64,000 bases of DNA from Oceanicola sp. 502str15 (lineage in GTDB: Bacteria; Pseudomonadota; Alphaproteobacteria; Rhodobacterales; Rhodobacteraceae): the NCBI RefSeq assembly GCF_024105635.1, contig NZ_WYDQ01000001.1, positions 1,798,001 to 1,862,000 on the forward strand. The letters run 5' to 3'. Shown in pieces: positions 33,589-44,490 of the stretch. The stretch's first letter is position 1. The number at the start of each line of letters is the position of its first letter. A program made the position numbers and the translations under genes. A model generated the notes under the pieces. It made no database searches. It was not told where the DNA came from and saw only the letters and a list, made by a program, of their open reading frames with translations.

Positions 33589-34482
33589 ATGGACTGGCTC
33601 TGGATCATCTTCGCCCTCTCGGCCGCGCTCATTCAGGCGATGCGCTTCATGGTGCAAAAGCAGATGGCGCAGGCCGGGCTCACGGCCACGGGCGCCACAT
33701 GGGCGCGGTTTCTCTATTCGCTGCCGATGATCTGGCTGGCGCTCTGGGCGATGGTCTCGCTGCGCGGCATGGAACTGCCGGTGCTGCACAGCCTGTTCTG
33801 GCCCTGGGCGCTGCTCGGCGGGGCCAGCCAGATCCTCGCCACCGTATTCACGGTCATGCTCTTTGCCCGCCGAAACTTCGCCGTGGGCGTGACCCTGCGC
33901 AAATCCGAAGTGCTGCTGACTGCCGCCGTGGGCTGGGCGCTGTTGGGCGAAACCCCGGGCTGGGGCGGGTTCGCGGCGATGGTGGTGGGGATGGTTGCGA
34001 TCCTGATGCTCTCGGGGACGGGCGGAAAGCTGCGCCTCGATGCCCCCTCGGCCAGCCTCGGCCTCGGCGCGGGGCTGTTCTTCGCCTTTTCCGGCGTGGG
34101 CTACCGGGCCGCCACGCTGCAGGTTGCCAGCGACGACATCCTGCTGCGCCCGGCCCTGGCCCTGGGCTGCGTGGTGATCCTGCAGAACCTGATGATGCTG
34201 GCCTGGCTGCTGGCGCGCGATCGCGGCGAGATCACTCGGGTCTTCGCGGCCTGGCGGCCCGGCCTCGCGGTCGGCATCACCTCCTTCGGCGGCAGCTTCT
34301 GCTGGTTCGCCGCCTTCGCCCTGCAATCGGCCGCCGTGGTCTTCGCGGTGGGCCAGGTCGAGGTGCTGTTCTCGCTCTTCATCGGCGCCCGGGTCTTCTC
34401 GGAGCGGCTCGCCCGGCGCGAACTCGCAGGCATAGCCCTGCTCATCGCCTCGGTCATTGCCCTCGTCGCCGCCACGGCCTGA
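33589..34482 (+). CDS. DMT-superfamily (EamA) transporter
   Basis: 297 aa with about ten transmembrane helices in two EamA-like halves. Landmarks are MDWLWIIFALSAALIQAMRF, FAVGVTLRKSEVLLTAAVGW and the terminal QVEVLFSLFIGARVFSERL with GIALLIASVIALVA. EamA proteins export or import metabolites such as amino acids; substrate unknown. It follows the desaturase by 64 bp on the same strand and is followed by repeat A. Confidence 0.87.
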   Translation: MDWLWIIFALSAALIQAMRFMVQKQMAQAGLTATGATWARFLYSLPMIWLALWAMVSLRGMELPVLHSLFWPWALLGGASQILATVFTVMLFARRNFAVGVTLRKSEVLLTAAVGWALLGETPGWGGFAAMVVGMVAILMLSGTGGKLRLDAPSASLGLGAGLFFAFSGVGYRAATLQVASDDILLRPALALGCVVILQNLMMLAWLLARDRGEITRVFAAWRPGLAVGITSFGGSFCWFAAFALQSAAVVFAVGQVEVLFSLFIGARVFSERLARRELAGIALLIASVIALVAATA

Positions 34483-34495
34483 GCGCCACCCTGTT

Positions 34496-34545
34496 CATTT
34501 TCTTGCTGCAAATATCTCCGGGGGGTGTGGGGGGCTGGCCCCCCA
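34496..34545 (+). repeat. Dispersed repeat family A, copy 2
   Basis: Same core as at 27580 (ATTTTCTTGCTGCAAATATC followed by the GGGGGGCTGGCCCCCC hairpin), 13 bp after the EamA gene stop. A partial second unit, GGTGTGGGGAGCTGGCCCCC, follows at about 34557-34578. Confidence 0.85.
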
Positions 34546-34593
34546 CTGTACGTCCCGGTGTGGGGAGCTGGCCCCCCGCTCCTGCCGCCGCCC

Positions 34594-35295
34594 TCAGCGC
34601 AGCCGCCGGATCCCTGCCACCAGGTCGTCATTGCGCACGAAGGGCACCCCGTCGGGGGGCGCGTCATGGGCGGTGAGCGCGGCGACCTCTCCGAGCACGA
34701 CCTCGGTGATGAAGGGCAGATCGAAGCTGCGGGCCCGGGTCAGCGGAATCCATTGCAGCAGCGACAGCTCGTCCTCGGCGCGCGAGAAATCGTCCACGTC
34801 GCCGGCAACCCGGGTGGCGGGGGCGAGGAAGAAGCGGGCGTCGAAGCGGCGCGGGCGGCCCGGCGGGGTGATGGCGCGGTAGACGAAGCGCAGGCCCTCG
34901 GCCGAGGGCAGGTGGCCGCTGGCGGCAAAGCCGCGCCAGCCCCGGGGGGCGGGCGTGGGCCACGCACCGGGCACGCCGAGGATCAGCCCGGTCTCTTCCC
35001 AGAGTTCGCGCACCGCCGCCGCGAGCAGCGCCGGGACCAGCGGCTGCTCGGCTTCGGCCGCGAGACGTGCGGCGCAGACCGGGTCGGGGCCGCAGGCGAA
35101 GGGCACCGTGGCATCCACCGCATCCACCGCCCCGCCGGGAAAGACGAACTTGTTGGGCATGAAGGCGGCGCTCGCCCCGCGCTGGCCCATCAGCACCTCG
35201 GTGCCTTCGGCGCCCCGGCGATAGAGGATGATCGTGGCCGCATTGCGGATCGCCGTCTTGTCGACCGGCGTTCCAGCTGTCGAAACCTTGTCCAT
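34594..35295 (-). CDS. NUDIX hydrolase
   Basis: 233 aa from ATG 35295, with GGGAGG upstream. Nudix signature residues REx2EExG are present in AAAVRELWEETGLIL. A long insertion separates them from FVFPGGAVDAVDATV, as in the NUDT19/RppH-unrelated CoA-diphosphatase-like branch. It begins IRNAATIILYRRGAEGTEVLM. The family cleaves nucleoside diphosphates linked to another moiety; the exact substrate is unknown. The stop of the next minus-strand gene lies 35 bp upstream of its start. Confidence 0.86.
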   Translation of the reverse strand: MDKVSTAGTPVDKTAIRNAATIILYRRGAEGTEVLMGQRGASAAFMPNKFVFPGGAVDAVDATVPFACGPDPVCAARLAAEAEQPLVPALLAAAVRELWEETGLILGVPGAWPTPAPRGWRGFAASGHLPSAEGLRFVYRAITPPGRPRRFDARFFLAPATRVAGDVDDFSRAEDELSLLQWIPLTRARSFDLPFITEVVLGEVAALTAHDAPPDGVPFVRNDDLVAGIRRLR

Positions 35296-35330
35296 GAAGT
35301 GCCTCCCGCCGTCATGATGCGGCAGGCGCG

Positions 35331-35762
35331 TCAGCCTGCTTCGCCGCCGAACCCGTGCATCCGCTTGGCCCATTGCAGGCCCACCATCAGCCCCTTGAGC
35401 CGGGGCAGAAGGTAGAGCGAAAGCGCCACACAGCCAACCGTAAAGCCGGTGGCCAGCACCAGCGGGTCGGGGCGGAAGTTGGTGTAGACGATCAGGATAA
35501 GCGGCGCGAGCAGGTGGCCGACGATCAGGATGGTCAGGTAGGCCGGGCCGTCATCGGCGCGGTGGTGGTGCAGTTCTTCCTCGCAGACCGGGCAGGTGTC
35601 GCGCACCTTGAGGTAGCCCGCCATCATCGGCCCGTTGCCGCAGCACGGGCAGCGCCGCCGCCAACCGCGCAACATCGCGGGCTTGGCCGGACGCTCGCCG
35701 TCCGCGTCGCATTCCCTCAGGTCTTGCGCCGACATCGTGCCGGGCATGTCCACATGTTTCAT
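35331..35762 (-). CDS. DUF983 zinc-ribbon membrane protein
   Basis: 143 aa from ATG 35762; a GTG four codons upstream is possible because GCAGGA sits very close to the ATG. Two CxxC pairs (RRCPCCGNG and DTCPVCEEE) form a zinc ribbon near the N-terminus. Two transmembrane helices follow (AYLTILIVGHLLAPLILIVY; LVLATGFTVGCVALSLYLL). This is the DUF983 layout, whose function is unknown; in some alphaproteobacteria members lie near cytochrome oxidase genes, but not here. Confidence 0.87.
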   Translation of the reverse strand: MKHVDMPGTMSAQDLRECDADGERPAKPAMLRGWRRRCPCCGNGPMMAGYLKVRDTCPVCEEELHHHRADDGPAYLTILIVGHLLAPLILIVYTNFRPDPLVLATGFTVGCVALSLYLLPRLKGLMVGLQWAKRMHGFGGEAG

Positions 35763-36016
35763 TCCTGCACCCACCTTGCCGCCCGGACGATCCTTTGCGG
35801 GGCGGCGTTACCTTCTGGGGTCAATCTAGGCCTCCGGGCCCGGGATTGAGAGGGCACAGATTGTCCTTGCGTCGGGATGTCGCAAACCGGGGCGAAAAAG
35901 AATCTTTGCCCCAGAGCGACGGAAGCCGCGCCGGGGGGCGTTTGAGAAGCATCAACGGGCCAACGAAGGGCCCCGAGGCAAACCTGAATTGAGCACTCCT
36001 GAGGAGGACAACCAAG

Positions 36017-36628
36017 ATGAAACGCATTCTGCTTCTCACCACCCTGATCGCCACCGGCCTGGCCGTGGCCCCGATGGCCGAGGCCCGTGGCCCCGGCGGC
36101 GGCATGGGCGGCATGGGCATGGGCCCGGGCGCCGATCCGACGCCCCCCAGCTTCACCGAGTTGGACGCCGATGCCAACGGCACCCTCTCGGCCGAAGAAC
36201 TGGCCGCCGGTGACGCCGTGCGCTTTGCCCGCGCCGATGCCAATGGCGACGGCGAGATCAGCGCCGACGAGCTGGTGGCCGCGCAGGCCGCCCGCGAGGA
36301 GGCCCGCCGCGCCCAGCGTGCCGAGCGCATGATCGAGCGGCTCGACACCGATGGCAACGGCACCGTCTCCGCCGAGGAAATGGCCGCAGGCCGCCCGGAA
36401 AAGGCGCAGGAACGGCGCGAGGAGATGCTGGGCAAGCTCTTCGAGCGGATGGACACCGATGGTGACGGCAACGTGTCAGAGCAGGAATTCGAGACGGCCA
36501 TGGCCTTCCTCGCAGATCGTGGCGAAGGGCGTGGCATGCGGGACGGCGATCGCGAGCACAAGCGCGGCGAGCGTCGTGGCGGCGACGAGCGGGGTGGCGA
36601 CGGACATGGCCACTACCGCCGGAACTGA
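36017..36628 (+). CDS. Exported EF-hand calcium-binding protein
   Basis: 203 aa after GAGGAGG. Sec signal MKRILLLTTLIATGLAVAPMA, cleaving near AEA. Four EF-hand loops are seen in order: DADANGTLSAEE, DANGDGEISADE, DTDGNGTVSAEE and DTDGDGNVSEQE. The Gly/Met-rich segment after the signal and the Asp/Arg/His tail (DREHKRGERRGGDERGGDGH) are low complexity. Likely a periplasmic Ca2+ buffer or sensor. It lies upstream of an ECF sigma gene in the same direction. Confidence 0.9.
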   Translation: MKRILLLTTLIATGLAVAPMAEARGPGGGMGGMGMGPGADPTPPSFTELDADANGTLSAEELAAGDAVRFARADANGDGEISADELVAAQAAREEARRAQRAERMIERLDTDGNGTVSAEEMAAGRPEKAQERREEMLGKLFERMDTDGDGNVSEQEFETAMAFLADRGEGRGMRDGDREHKRGERRGGDERGGDGHGHYRRN

Positions 36629-36760
36629 CCCGTAACACCGTTTCGAACGCTTCCCTCCCCGCGCAAAGTGTCATCCCCCTGAAACCGCGTGGGGAGGGGG
36701 CCTTGAAACCGGCGTTTCAGGGCCATTGAGAAGACCGGAAAGACAAGCTAGACGCAGGCA

Positions 36761-37345
36761 ATGCCCATGCCCCTCGACGCGCCCCAAGAGCCGGATGACG
36801 AGACGCTCCTGGCCCGGTTTGCCGGGGGCGACCGGATGGCGGCCCGCAGCCTGACGCTGCGGCTGACCCCGATGGTGCTGGGCCTCGCCACGCGGATGCT
36901 GACCGACCGCGCCGAGGCCGAGGACGTGGCGCAGGATGCGATGATGCGTCTGTGGAAGATCGCGCCCGACTGGCGCAGCGGCGAGGCCAAGGTGAGCACA
37001 TGGCTCTATCAGGTGGCCCGCAACCTCTGCACCGACCGGCTGCGCAAACGCCGCGGGCAGGCGCTCGACTCCATCCCCGAGCCCGAAGACGAGCGGGCCG
37101 GCGTGGTGGAGCGGATGCAGGCCGAAGAACGCGCGGCGGCTCTCTATGCCGCGCTGGCCGAGCTGCCGGACCGCCAGAGCGAGGCGGTGCGGCTGAGACA
37201 CATCGAAGGCCTGGGCAACCCCGTGATTGCCCGGCAGATGGACATTTCCGTAGAGGCGGTCGAAAGTCTGATCGCCCGCGGCAAACGCGCACTTGCGGCC
37301 CGTCTCAGGGGCGCCCGCGCAGAACTGGGGTTGAGCGATGGCTGA
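36761..37345 (+). CDS. ECF-type RNA polymerase sigma factor
   Basis: 194 aa. Region 2 runs about 30-95 (MLTDRAEAEDVAQDAMMRLW; STWLYQVARNLCTDRLRKRR). Region 4 runs about 125-180 (LPDRQSEAVRLRHIEGLGNP; ISVEAVESLIARGKRAL). The stop overlaps the next gene by 8 bp, typical for an anti-sigma or partner gene. It belongs to the type I sigma-70 extracytoplasmic group, with an unknown signal. Confidence 0.9.
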   Translation: MPMPLDAPQEPDDETLLARFAGGDRMAARSLTLRLTPMVLGLATRMLTDRAEAEDVAQDAMMRLWKIAPDWRSGEAKVSTWLYQVARNLCTDRLRKRRGQALDSIPEPEDERAGVVERMQAEERAAALYAALAELPDRQSEAVRLRHIEGLGNPVIARQMDISVEAVESLIARGKRALAARLRGARAELGLSDG

Positions 37346-37778
37346 CCATGACGACAAGCTGACCGCCTCGGAGGAGGCCCTGCTGGAGAGCTTCTTTTCC
37401 GCCGCGCGCGTGGAAGAGCCGATGGCGGCCGAGCCTTCGCCCGAGCTTCTGGCGCGGGTGCTGGAGGATGGCTACGGGGTGCAGGAGGGCTTTGCCGAAG
37501 CCGCGCCCGTCATCGCGTCCGCTGGTGGTGCCGCCGCCGCGCCGCGCCGCGGCTTTCTGGCCGCGCTCTGGGCCTCGATTGGCGGCGCGCCGGGCCTTGC
37601 CGGGCTGACCGCCGCCGCCCTCGCGGGCATCTGGATCGGGCTGCGCCCGCCCGAGGCCGTGTCGAGCGTGACCGCCAGCCTGCTGGGCAGCGCCACCGCC
37701 ACCGCCGACACCACCGCCTCCGACGATGACCTGCTGGGCTACGACGTTGCCTATGCCGACCTGCTGACCGACGGCTGA
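37338..37778 (+). CDS. Single-pass membrane protein, possible anti-sigma factor
   Basis: 146 aa overlapping the ECF sigma gene. The acidic N-terminal cytosolic part (DDKLTASEEALLESFFSAAR) is about 65 residues. One hydrophobic segment follows (GLAGLTAAALAGIWIGLRPP, about 88-107), then a Ser/Thr/Asp-rich periplasmic tail ending DDDLLGYDVAYADLLTDG. No canonical zinc anti-sigma HxxxCxxC motif is present. Anti-sigma function is inferred from position only. Confidence 0.7.
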   Translation: MADHDDKLTASEEALLESFFSAARVEEPMAAEPSPELLARVLEDGYGVQEGFAEAAPVIASAGGAAAAPRRGFLAALWASIGGAPGLAGLTAAALAGIWIGLRPPEAVSSVTASLLGSATATADTTASDDDLLGYDVAYADLLTDG

Positions 37779-37786
37779 GGACCAAG

Positions 37787-38314
37787 ATGACCGACCTGCA
37801 ACCCCCTCTGCCCGACCCCGCCAACCGCCCGCGCCGCTGGCTGCGCGTGGTGCTGGTGCTCTCGCTCGCCGCCAACCTCGCCGTGGCCGGGCTGGTGCTG
37901 GGCGCCTGGATCACCCATGACGGCAAGCGCGGCCCCGACGGGCGCCGTGGCGACAAGGATAAAATCGTTCGTGAGCTGGGCTTTGGCCCCTACGCCCGCG
38001 CCATTCCCCGCGAGAACCGCGAAGACTTCAGGGCGGCCATCGAGGCCCGCCGCGATGAGCTGCGCGCCAGCCGTAGCGGCCTGCGCAGCGCCTTCGAGGC
38101 CACCCTCGCCACGCTGCGGGCCGAGCCCTTCGACCGCGCCGCCATGGCCGCGCAGATGGAGGCGCAGCGCAGCGCCATCACCAAGGGACAGCGTATCGGC
38201 CACGAGATCCTGCTGGACCGGCTGGCCTCGATGAGCCCCGAGGAGCGCGCCGCATTCGCCGACCGTCTCGAGCGCGGGCTGGGCCGCGAGCCGGGCAAGA
38301 AAAAAGGCGACTAG
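37787..38314 (+). CDS. Periplasmic Spy/CpxP-like (heavy-metal-sensor-type) protein
   Basis: 175 aa. An N-terminal membrane anchor (LRVVLVLSLAANLAVAGLVLG, about 19-39) is followed by an Arg-rich helical domain of about 120 residues: RENREDFRAAIEARRDELRA, FDRAAMAAQMEAQRSAITKG and MSPEERAAFADRLERGLG. This matches the Metal_resist/Spy-like all-helical fold. It is the last gene of the ECF cluster, 8 bp after the membrane partner; such proteins can act as periplasmic chaperones or metal sensors. Confidence 0.78.
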   Translation: MTDLQPPLPDPANRPRRWLRVVLVLSLAANLAVAGLVLGAWITHDGKRGPDGRRGDKDKIVRELGFGPYARAIPRENREDFRAAIEARRDELRASRSGLRSAFEATLATLRAEPFDRAAMAAQMEAQRSAITKGQRIGHEILLDRLASMSPEERAAFADRLERGLGREPGKKKGD

Positions 38315-38327
38315 CCGCGCCTGGCGT

Positions 38328-38345
38328 GGCGGGACCGGTCCCGCC
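38328..38345. repeat. Inverted repeat family B, copy 1
   Basis: GGCGGGAC-CG-GTCCCGCC, perfect 8-bp arms, between the Spy-like gene and dnaG, followed by CTAC. The centre is CG here, TT/AA in the other four copies. Confidence 0.8.
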
Positions 38346-38384
38346 CTACTGGACTCATCCCGCCCGCGGCCCGATATATGGAAA

Positions 38385-40385
38385 ATGTCGCTGCCACCCG
38401 GATTCCTTGACGAGCTACGCACCCGCCTGTCGCTTTCCGACGTGGTGGGCCGCAAGGTCATGTGGGATCGCAAGAAATCCAACCAGGGCAAGGGCGACAT
38501 GTGGGCGCCCTGCCCGTTTCACCACGAGAAGACCGCCAGCTTTCATGTCGATGACAAGCAGGGATTCTACTACTGCTTCGGCTGCCACGCGAAGGGCGAT
38601 GCGATCTCCTTCGTGCGCGAGACCGAGAACGTCGGCTTCATGGAGGCGATCGAGATTCTCGCCGGCGAGGCCGGCATGCAGATGCCCGCCCGCGACCCGC
38701 AGGCGCAGGAAAAGGCCGATGCCACCACCCGGCTGACCGAGGTGATGGAGCAGGCGGTGAAGTGGTTTCGCCTGCAGCTCAAGACCGCCGCCGGGGCCGA
38801 GGCACGCAGCTACCTTGCGGGCCGGGGGCTGGGTGAGGAGGCGCAGGAGCGCTGGGGCCTCGGCTTTGCGCCGCCCGGCTGGGAAGGGCTGCGCGAGGCG
38901 CTCGCCCAGAAGGGGGTGAGCGTGGAGGACATGCTCGCCTGCCGCCTGCTGCGCGAGAGCGACAAGGGCCGCGCGCCCTATGATGCCTTCCGCAACCGCA
39001 TCATGTTCCCGATACGCGATGCGCGGGGCCGCGCCATTGCCTTTGGCGGCCGCGCGATGGACCCGGCCGACAATGCCAAGTATCTCAACAGCTCCGAGGG
39101 CCCGCTGTTCGACAAGGGGCGCGTGCTGTTCAACCTCCAGAACGCCCGCAGCGCGGTGGGAAAGGGGCAGGCCCTGCTGGTGGCCGAGGGCTACATGGAC
39201 GTGATCGCGCTGTCCGAGGCCGGGTTTGGCGGGGCGGTTGCGCCGCTGGGCACGGCGATTACCGAGACCCAGCTTCAGATGCTCTGGCGCCTCGCCCCCG
39301 AGCCGGTGGTGGCGCTGGATGGCGACAAGGCGGGCCTGCGCGCGGCGATGCGGCTGATCGACATGGCGCTGCCCCAGATCGGGCCGGGCCGCAGCCTGCG
39401 CTTTGCCCTGCTGCCCGAGGGCAAGGACCCCGACGACCTGCTGCGCGCCGAGGGGCCGCCCGCGATGCAGGCGGTGATCGAGCGGGCCGAACCGCTGGTG
39501 TCGCTGCTCTGGCGGCGCGAAACCGAGGACCGCGAGCTCGACAGCCCCGAGCGCCGCGCCGCGCTGGATGCCTCGCTGCGCGCCGCGACCCAGCTGATCC
39601 AGGACCCGGACGTGCGGCGGCACTACGACGAGGCCTTCAAGGAGCGCAAATGGGAGCTGTTCAACCCGCGCCGCGCCGCGGGCAACGCCCAGCAGGGCGG
39701 CGGCGAGGGCCAGTCGCGCGGCAACGGTGCGCCCCAGCGCCCGTGGCGCCCGCGCGGCATGCCCGCCCCTGCCCTGCCTACGCCCGCAACCCGCGGCTCG
39801 GTGCTGGCGGCGGCCGGGGCCGACATCGAGGAGCACCTGCGCGAGGCGGTGATCCTCGCCACCCTGCTCACCCACCCCGAGCTGGCCGATGAATTTGCCC
39901 ATGCCATCGAAGAGCTCGACTGGAAGGGCAACGGGCATTCACCGCTCGCCATGGCGCTGCTCACCCATGCCGACGACGCCGACCCGCGCCGCGCATTGGA
40001 GGAAGAATTCGGCCCTGCCGCCCTTGAAAAGATCTTCACTCCGGCACATGTCCGCATTGCGCCCTGCATCCGCAATCCCGGAGACATCGAGCTGGCTCGC
40101 ATGTGTCTCGCCCAGGATTTCGCAATCCTTTCTGCCGATCGTGGGGCCGCGCGGGAAATCGCGGAGGCGATGCATCAGATCGACGGGTTGGCCGATGAGG
40201 GGCTGACCTGGCGGCTTGGGCAGGCTTCGGAAGCCCGCCACCGCGCAACGACCAACCATGAAACCGACAAGGCCGACTATGATATCGCCCCAAACGGCGC
40301 CCGTCTCGACCGATCCGAACGCGCCAGCCTCGATGCGCTGCTCGACCAGATCGGGCAGCAAAAGCCTCGTGGGGGGCGGAGTTGA
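38385..40385 (+). CDS. dnaG: DNA primase
   Basis: 666 aa. CHC2 zinc finger ligands are C43, H46, C64 and C67 (CPFHHEK; FYYCFGC). The catalytic domain has LLVAEGYMDVIAL (TOPRIM, about 265-280) and VVALDGDKAGLRAAMR. A Gln/Gly/Pro-rich linker (about 430-475) leads to the C-terminal helicase-interaction domain. It synthesises RNA primers at the replication fork. It precedes rpoD by 154 bp, the old macromolecular-synthesis operon order without rpsU. Confidence 0.96.
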   Translation: MSLPPGFLDELRTRLSLSDVVGRKVMWDRKKSNQGKGDMWAPCPFHHEKTASFHVDDKQGFYYCFGCHAKGDAISFVRETENVGFMEAIEILAGEAGMQMPARDPQAQEKADATTRLTEVMEQAVKWFRLQLKTAAGAEARSYLAGRGLGEEAQERWGLGFAPPGWEGLREALAQKGVSVEDMLACRLLRESDKGRAPYDAFRNRIMFPIRDARGRAIAFGGRAMDPADNAKYLNSSEGPLFDKGRVLFNLQNARSAVGKGQALLVAEGYMDVIALSEAGFGGAVAPLGTAITETQLQMLWRLAPEPVVALDGDKAGLRAAMRLIDMALPQIGPGRSLRFALLPEGKDPDDLLRAEGPPAMQAVIERAEPLVSLLWRRETEDRELDSPERRAALDASLRAATQLIQDPDVRRHYDEAFKERKWELFNPRRAAGNAQQGGGEGQSRGNGAPQRPWRPRGMPAPALPTPATRGSVLAAAGADIEEHLREAVILATLLTHPELADEFAHAIEELDWKGNGHSPLAMALLTHADDADPRRALEEEFGPAALEKIFTPAHVRIAPCIRNPGDIELARMCLAQDFAILSADRGAAREIAEAMHQIDGLADEGLTWRLGQASEARHRATTNHETDKADYDIAPNGARLDRSERASLDALLDQIGQQKPRGGRS

Positions 40386-40539
40386 TTTTAATTGTCGACA
40401 TTCCCGCCACAGGGCGAGCGCCTTTCACATCAATTTTTATGGGCTTCTGCTGGAATCTCCGGTGATTCGCGCTATTGATTCGGAAAGCCCGAATCGCGCG
40501 TTCACCCGGACCGCCCGGAACGCCCTTCAGGAGAGCTAG

Positions 40540-42531
<1,992 letters not shown>

Positions 42532-42538
42532 TCTGAGG

Positions 42539-42563
42539 AGGGTGCGCCATGAATGCGCACCCT
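42539..42563. terminator. Hairpin after rpoD (repeat family C-like)
   Basis: AGGGTGCGC, 7-nt loop, GCGCACCCT: a perfect 9-bp stem starting 8 bp after the rpoD stop, followed by ACCCC rather than a T-run. Confidence 0.6.
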
Positions 42564-42638
42564 ACCCCGGGCAGGCTGACCATGCCCCCTTGACCCCCTC
42601 TCCATGTCCCGCCACCCAAAGGCGCGAAAGGAGCTTCC

Positions 42639-43277
42639 ATGCGCACCGTCCTCATTGATTACGACAGCGGCAACCTGCACTCCGCCGAGAAGGCGTTTCA
42701 GCGCATGGCGTCCGAGACGGGTGCGGGCGAGGTCATCGTGTCGTCTCATGCCGAGGAGGTCGCCCGGGCCGACCGGATCGTTCTGCCGGGCGATGGGGCC
42801 TACCCCTCCTGTCGCGCCGCGCTGGCCGCGCGGCCCGGCATGATCGAGGCGATCACCGAGCATGTGGAGGCCAAGGGCAAGCCGTTCATGGGCATCTGCA
42901 TCGGGATGCAAATGATGAGCACGCTGGGGCGCGAACATGCGGACACCCCCGGCTTCGGCTGGATCCCCGGAGAGGTCGTGCCCATCACCCCCGCCGACCC
43001 AACGCTGAAGATCCCGCACATGGGCTGGAACGATCTGGTGGTCTCGGGCAGCCACCCCTGCCTCGAAGGCATCGCCACCGGCGATCACGCCTATTTCGTG
43101 CACAGCTACCACCTGACGCCCGAGCAGCCCGCCCACCGGCTGGCCTATGCCGACTACGCGGGCGAGGTCACGGCCATCGTAGGCGAAGGCACCCGCTTCG
43201 GCACCCAGTTCCACCCCGAGAAGAGCCAGCAGACCGGCCTTCGGATCATCGCCAACTTTCTCGGCTGGGCCCCGTGA
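42639..43277 (+). CDS. hisH: Imidazole glycerol phosphate synthase, glutamine amidotransferase subunit
   Basis: 212 aa with AAGGAGCTTCC upstream. Class I amidotransferase triad: Cys 87 in FMGICIGMQMM, and His/Glu in FGTQFHPEKSQ. It hydrolyses glutamine and channels ammonia to HisF for imidazole ring closure. Partner hisF lies 6 kb downstream. The stop overlaps the next gene's GTG start. Confidence 0.95.
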   Translation: MRTVLIDYDSGNLHSAEKAFQRMASETGAGEVIVSSHAEEVARADRIVLPGDGAYPSCRAALAARPGMIEAITEHVEAKGKPFMGICIGMQMMSTLGREHADTPGFGWIPGEVVPITPADPTLKIPHMGWNDLVVSGSHPCLEGIATGDHAYFVHSYHLTPEQPAHRLAYADYAGEVTAIVGEGTRFGTQFHPEKSQQTGLRIIANFLGWAP

Positions 43278-43924
43278 GCGCGGCCATCGGCTGGTCGTCG
43301 GGCAAGGACGCCTGCATGGCCCTGATCCGGGCGCGCGCAGAGGGCCACGAGGTAAGCGTGGCGCTGACGACCACCAACGAGGCGTTCGACAGGGTCGCCA
43401 TGCACGGCACCCGCACGGCGATCCTGCGGGCTCAGGCGAGCGCTGCCGGGCTGGAGCTGCTGGAGGTGCCCCTGCCCTGGCCCTGCACGAACGAGGTTTA
43501 CGAGGCGCGGATGGGCGAGGCGATCAAGGCGCTTCGGGCGCGGGGCGTGAGCGAGATGATCTTCGGCGACCTCTTCCTTGAGGACGTGCGTGACTATCGG
43601 ATTGCCCAGCTCGAGGGCACCGGCATTTCTCCCGTTTTCCCGCTCTGGGGCAGCGACACCACCGCCCTCGCCGCCGAGATTGCAGACACCTTCGACACCC
43701 GCATCGTCACGCTCGACCCGTCGAAACTGCCGGAGCATTTTGCTGGCCGGAGGCTTAACGCCGCGCTGCTGGCCGAGCTGCCCGAGGGCGTCGACCCCTG
43801 CGGCGAGAATGGCGAGTTTCATACCTGCGTGCTGAACGCACCCTGCTTCAGCGCGCCGATCCCGGCGCGACAGGGCGAGACTGTCACGCGAGACGGCTTT
43901 GTCTACGCGGATCTGACGCTCTGA
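43274..43924 (+). CDS. Dph6/DUF71-type ATP-pyrophosphatase
   Basis: 216 aa from GTG overlapping hisH (GTGA). PP-loop motif GWSSGKDACMALIRAR; further family segments LTTTNEAFDRVAMHG, EMIFGDLFLEDVRDYR and GVDPCGENGEFHTCVL. In eukaryotes the family contains diphthine-ammonia ligase. In bacteria members act in adenylation/amidation chemistry of unknown substrate. Position inside a histidine gene run is probably opportunistic. Confidence 0.87.
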   Translation: MSAAIGWSSGKDACMALIRARAEGHEVSVALTTTNEAFDRVAMHGTRTAILRAQASAAGLELLEVPLPWPCTNEVYEARMGEAIKALRARGVSEMIFGDLFLEDVRDYRIAQLEGTGISPVFPLWGSDTTALAAEIADTFDTRIVTLDPSKLPEHFAGRRLNAALLAELPEGVDPCGENGEFHTCVLNAPCFSAPIPARQGETVTRDGFVYADLTL

Positions 43925-43930
43925 ACCGAA

Positions 43931-43948
43931 GGCGGGACAAGTCCCGCC
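43931..43948. repeat. Inverted repeat family B, copy 2 (reverse orientation)
   Basis: GGCGGGAC-AA-GTCCCGCC; the adjoining CTA at 43949-43951 is the TAG stop of the minus-strand DUF2147 gene, so the repeat's conserved TAG serves as a stop codon. Confidence 0.9.
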
Positions 43949-44344
43949 CTACTTCAGCCGCGTCCAGGTCTGGTCCATGCAGATCGGCCCGGCGCAGCCC
44001 TTCACCAGCATCTTGTTGCCGCGCAGAACCATCTGCGCGCCGTAATCCCGGTTCATCACCGGCACGTAGGCCCGGCCCTGGTAGGTATCGGCGCCCGCTG
44101 GGGTCATGTCCCAGAACACGCGCTTGCCGACGTTGGGCGACTGGATGGGCTGGCCCGCGCTGTTGAACGCCTTGACGATGGTGCCACAGACCGCTGCGCC
44201 GCATTTGACCGCCTGCACATGGGCCACGTTGCCCTTCTTGTCGGGCCCGGTCAGCCACAGGCCCTCGGGCGTGCCCGCATGGGCAGCCACCGAGGTCAGC
44301 GCCATCGCGGCGGCCGTGAAAATCATGGTTCTGAACTTCGTCAC
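43949..44344 (-). CDS. Secreted DUF2147 protein
   Basis: 131 aa from GTG 44344, which has AAGGAG at good spacing. Signal peptide MIFTAAAMALTSVAAHAG. The DUF2147 domain begins TPEGLWLTGPDKKGNVAHVQ; Cys pairs CGAAVCG and CAGPICM presumably make disulfides. Function unknown. A paralogue lies immediately upstream on the same strand. Its stop codon is part of repeat family B. Confidence 0.85.
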   Translation of the reverse strand: MTKFRTMIFTAAAMALTSVAAHAGTPEGLWLTGPDKKGNVAHVQAVKCGAAVCGTIVKAFNSAGQPIQSPNVGKRVFWDMTPAGADTYQGRAYVPVMNRDYGAQMVLRGNKMLVKGCAGPICMDQTWTRLK

Positions 44345-44490
44345 CGGTATCACTCCTTCTGGCGACACTGGCTCGCTTCGCTGAAAGACAGCAGATGCAA
44401 AGCATGTTCGCCCTATGAGGGTAACGATGAGTCGTTGCAAGAAGTTCCTGCGGGCGTGGGCCGGATCGGCAGACGCCCGCAGGCGCGGCC

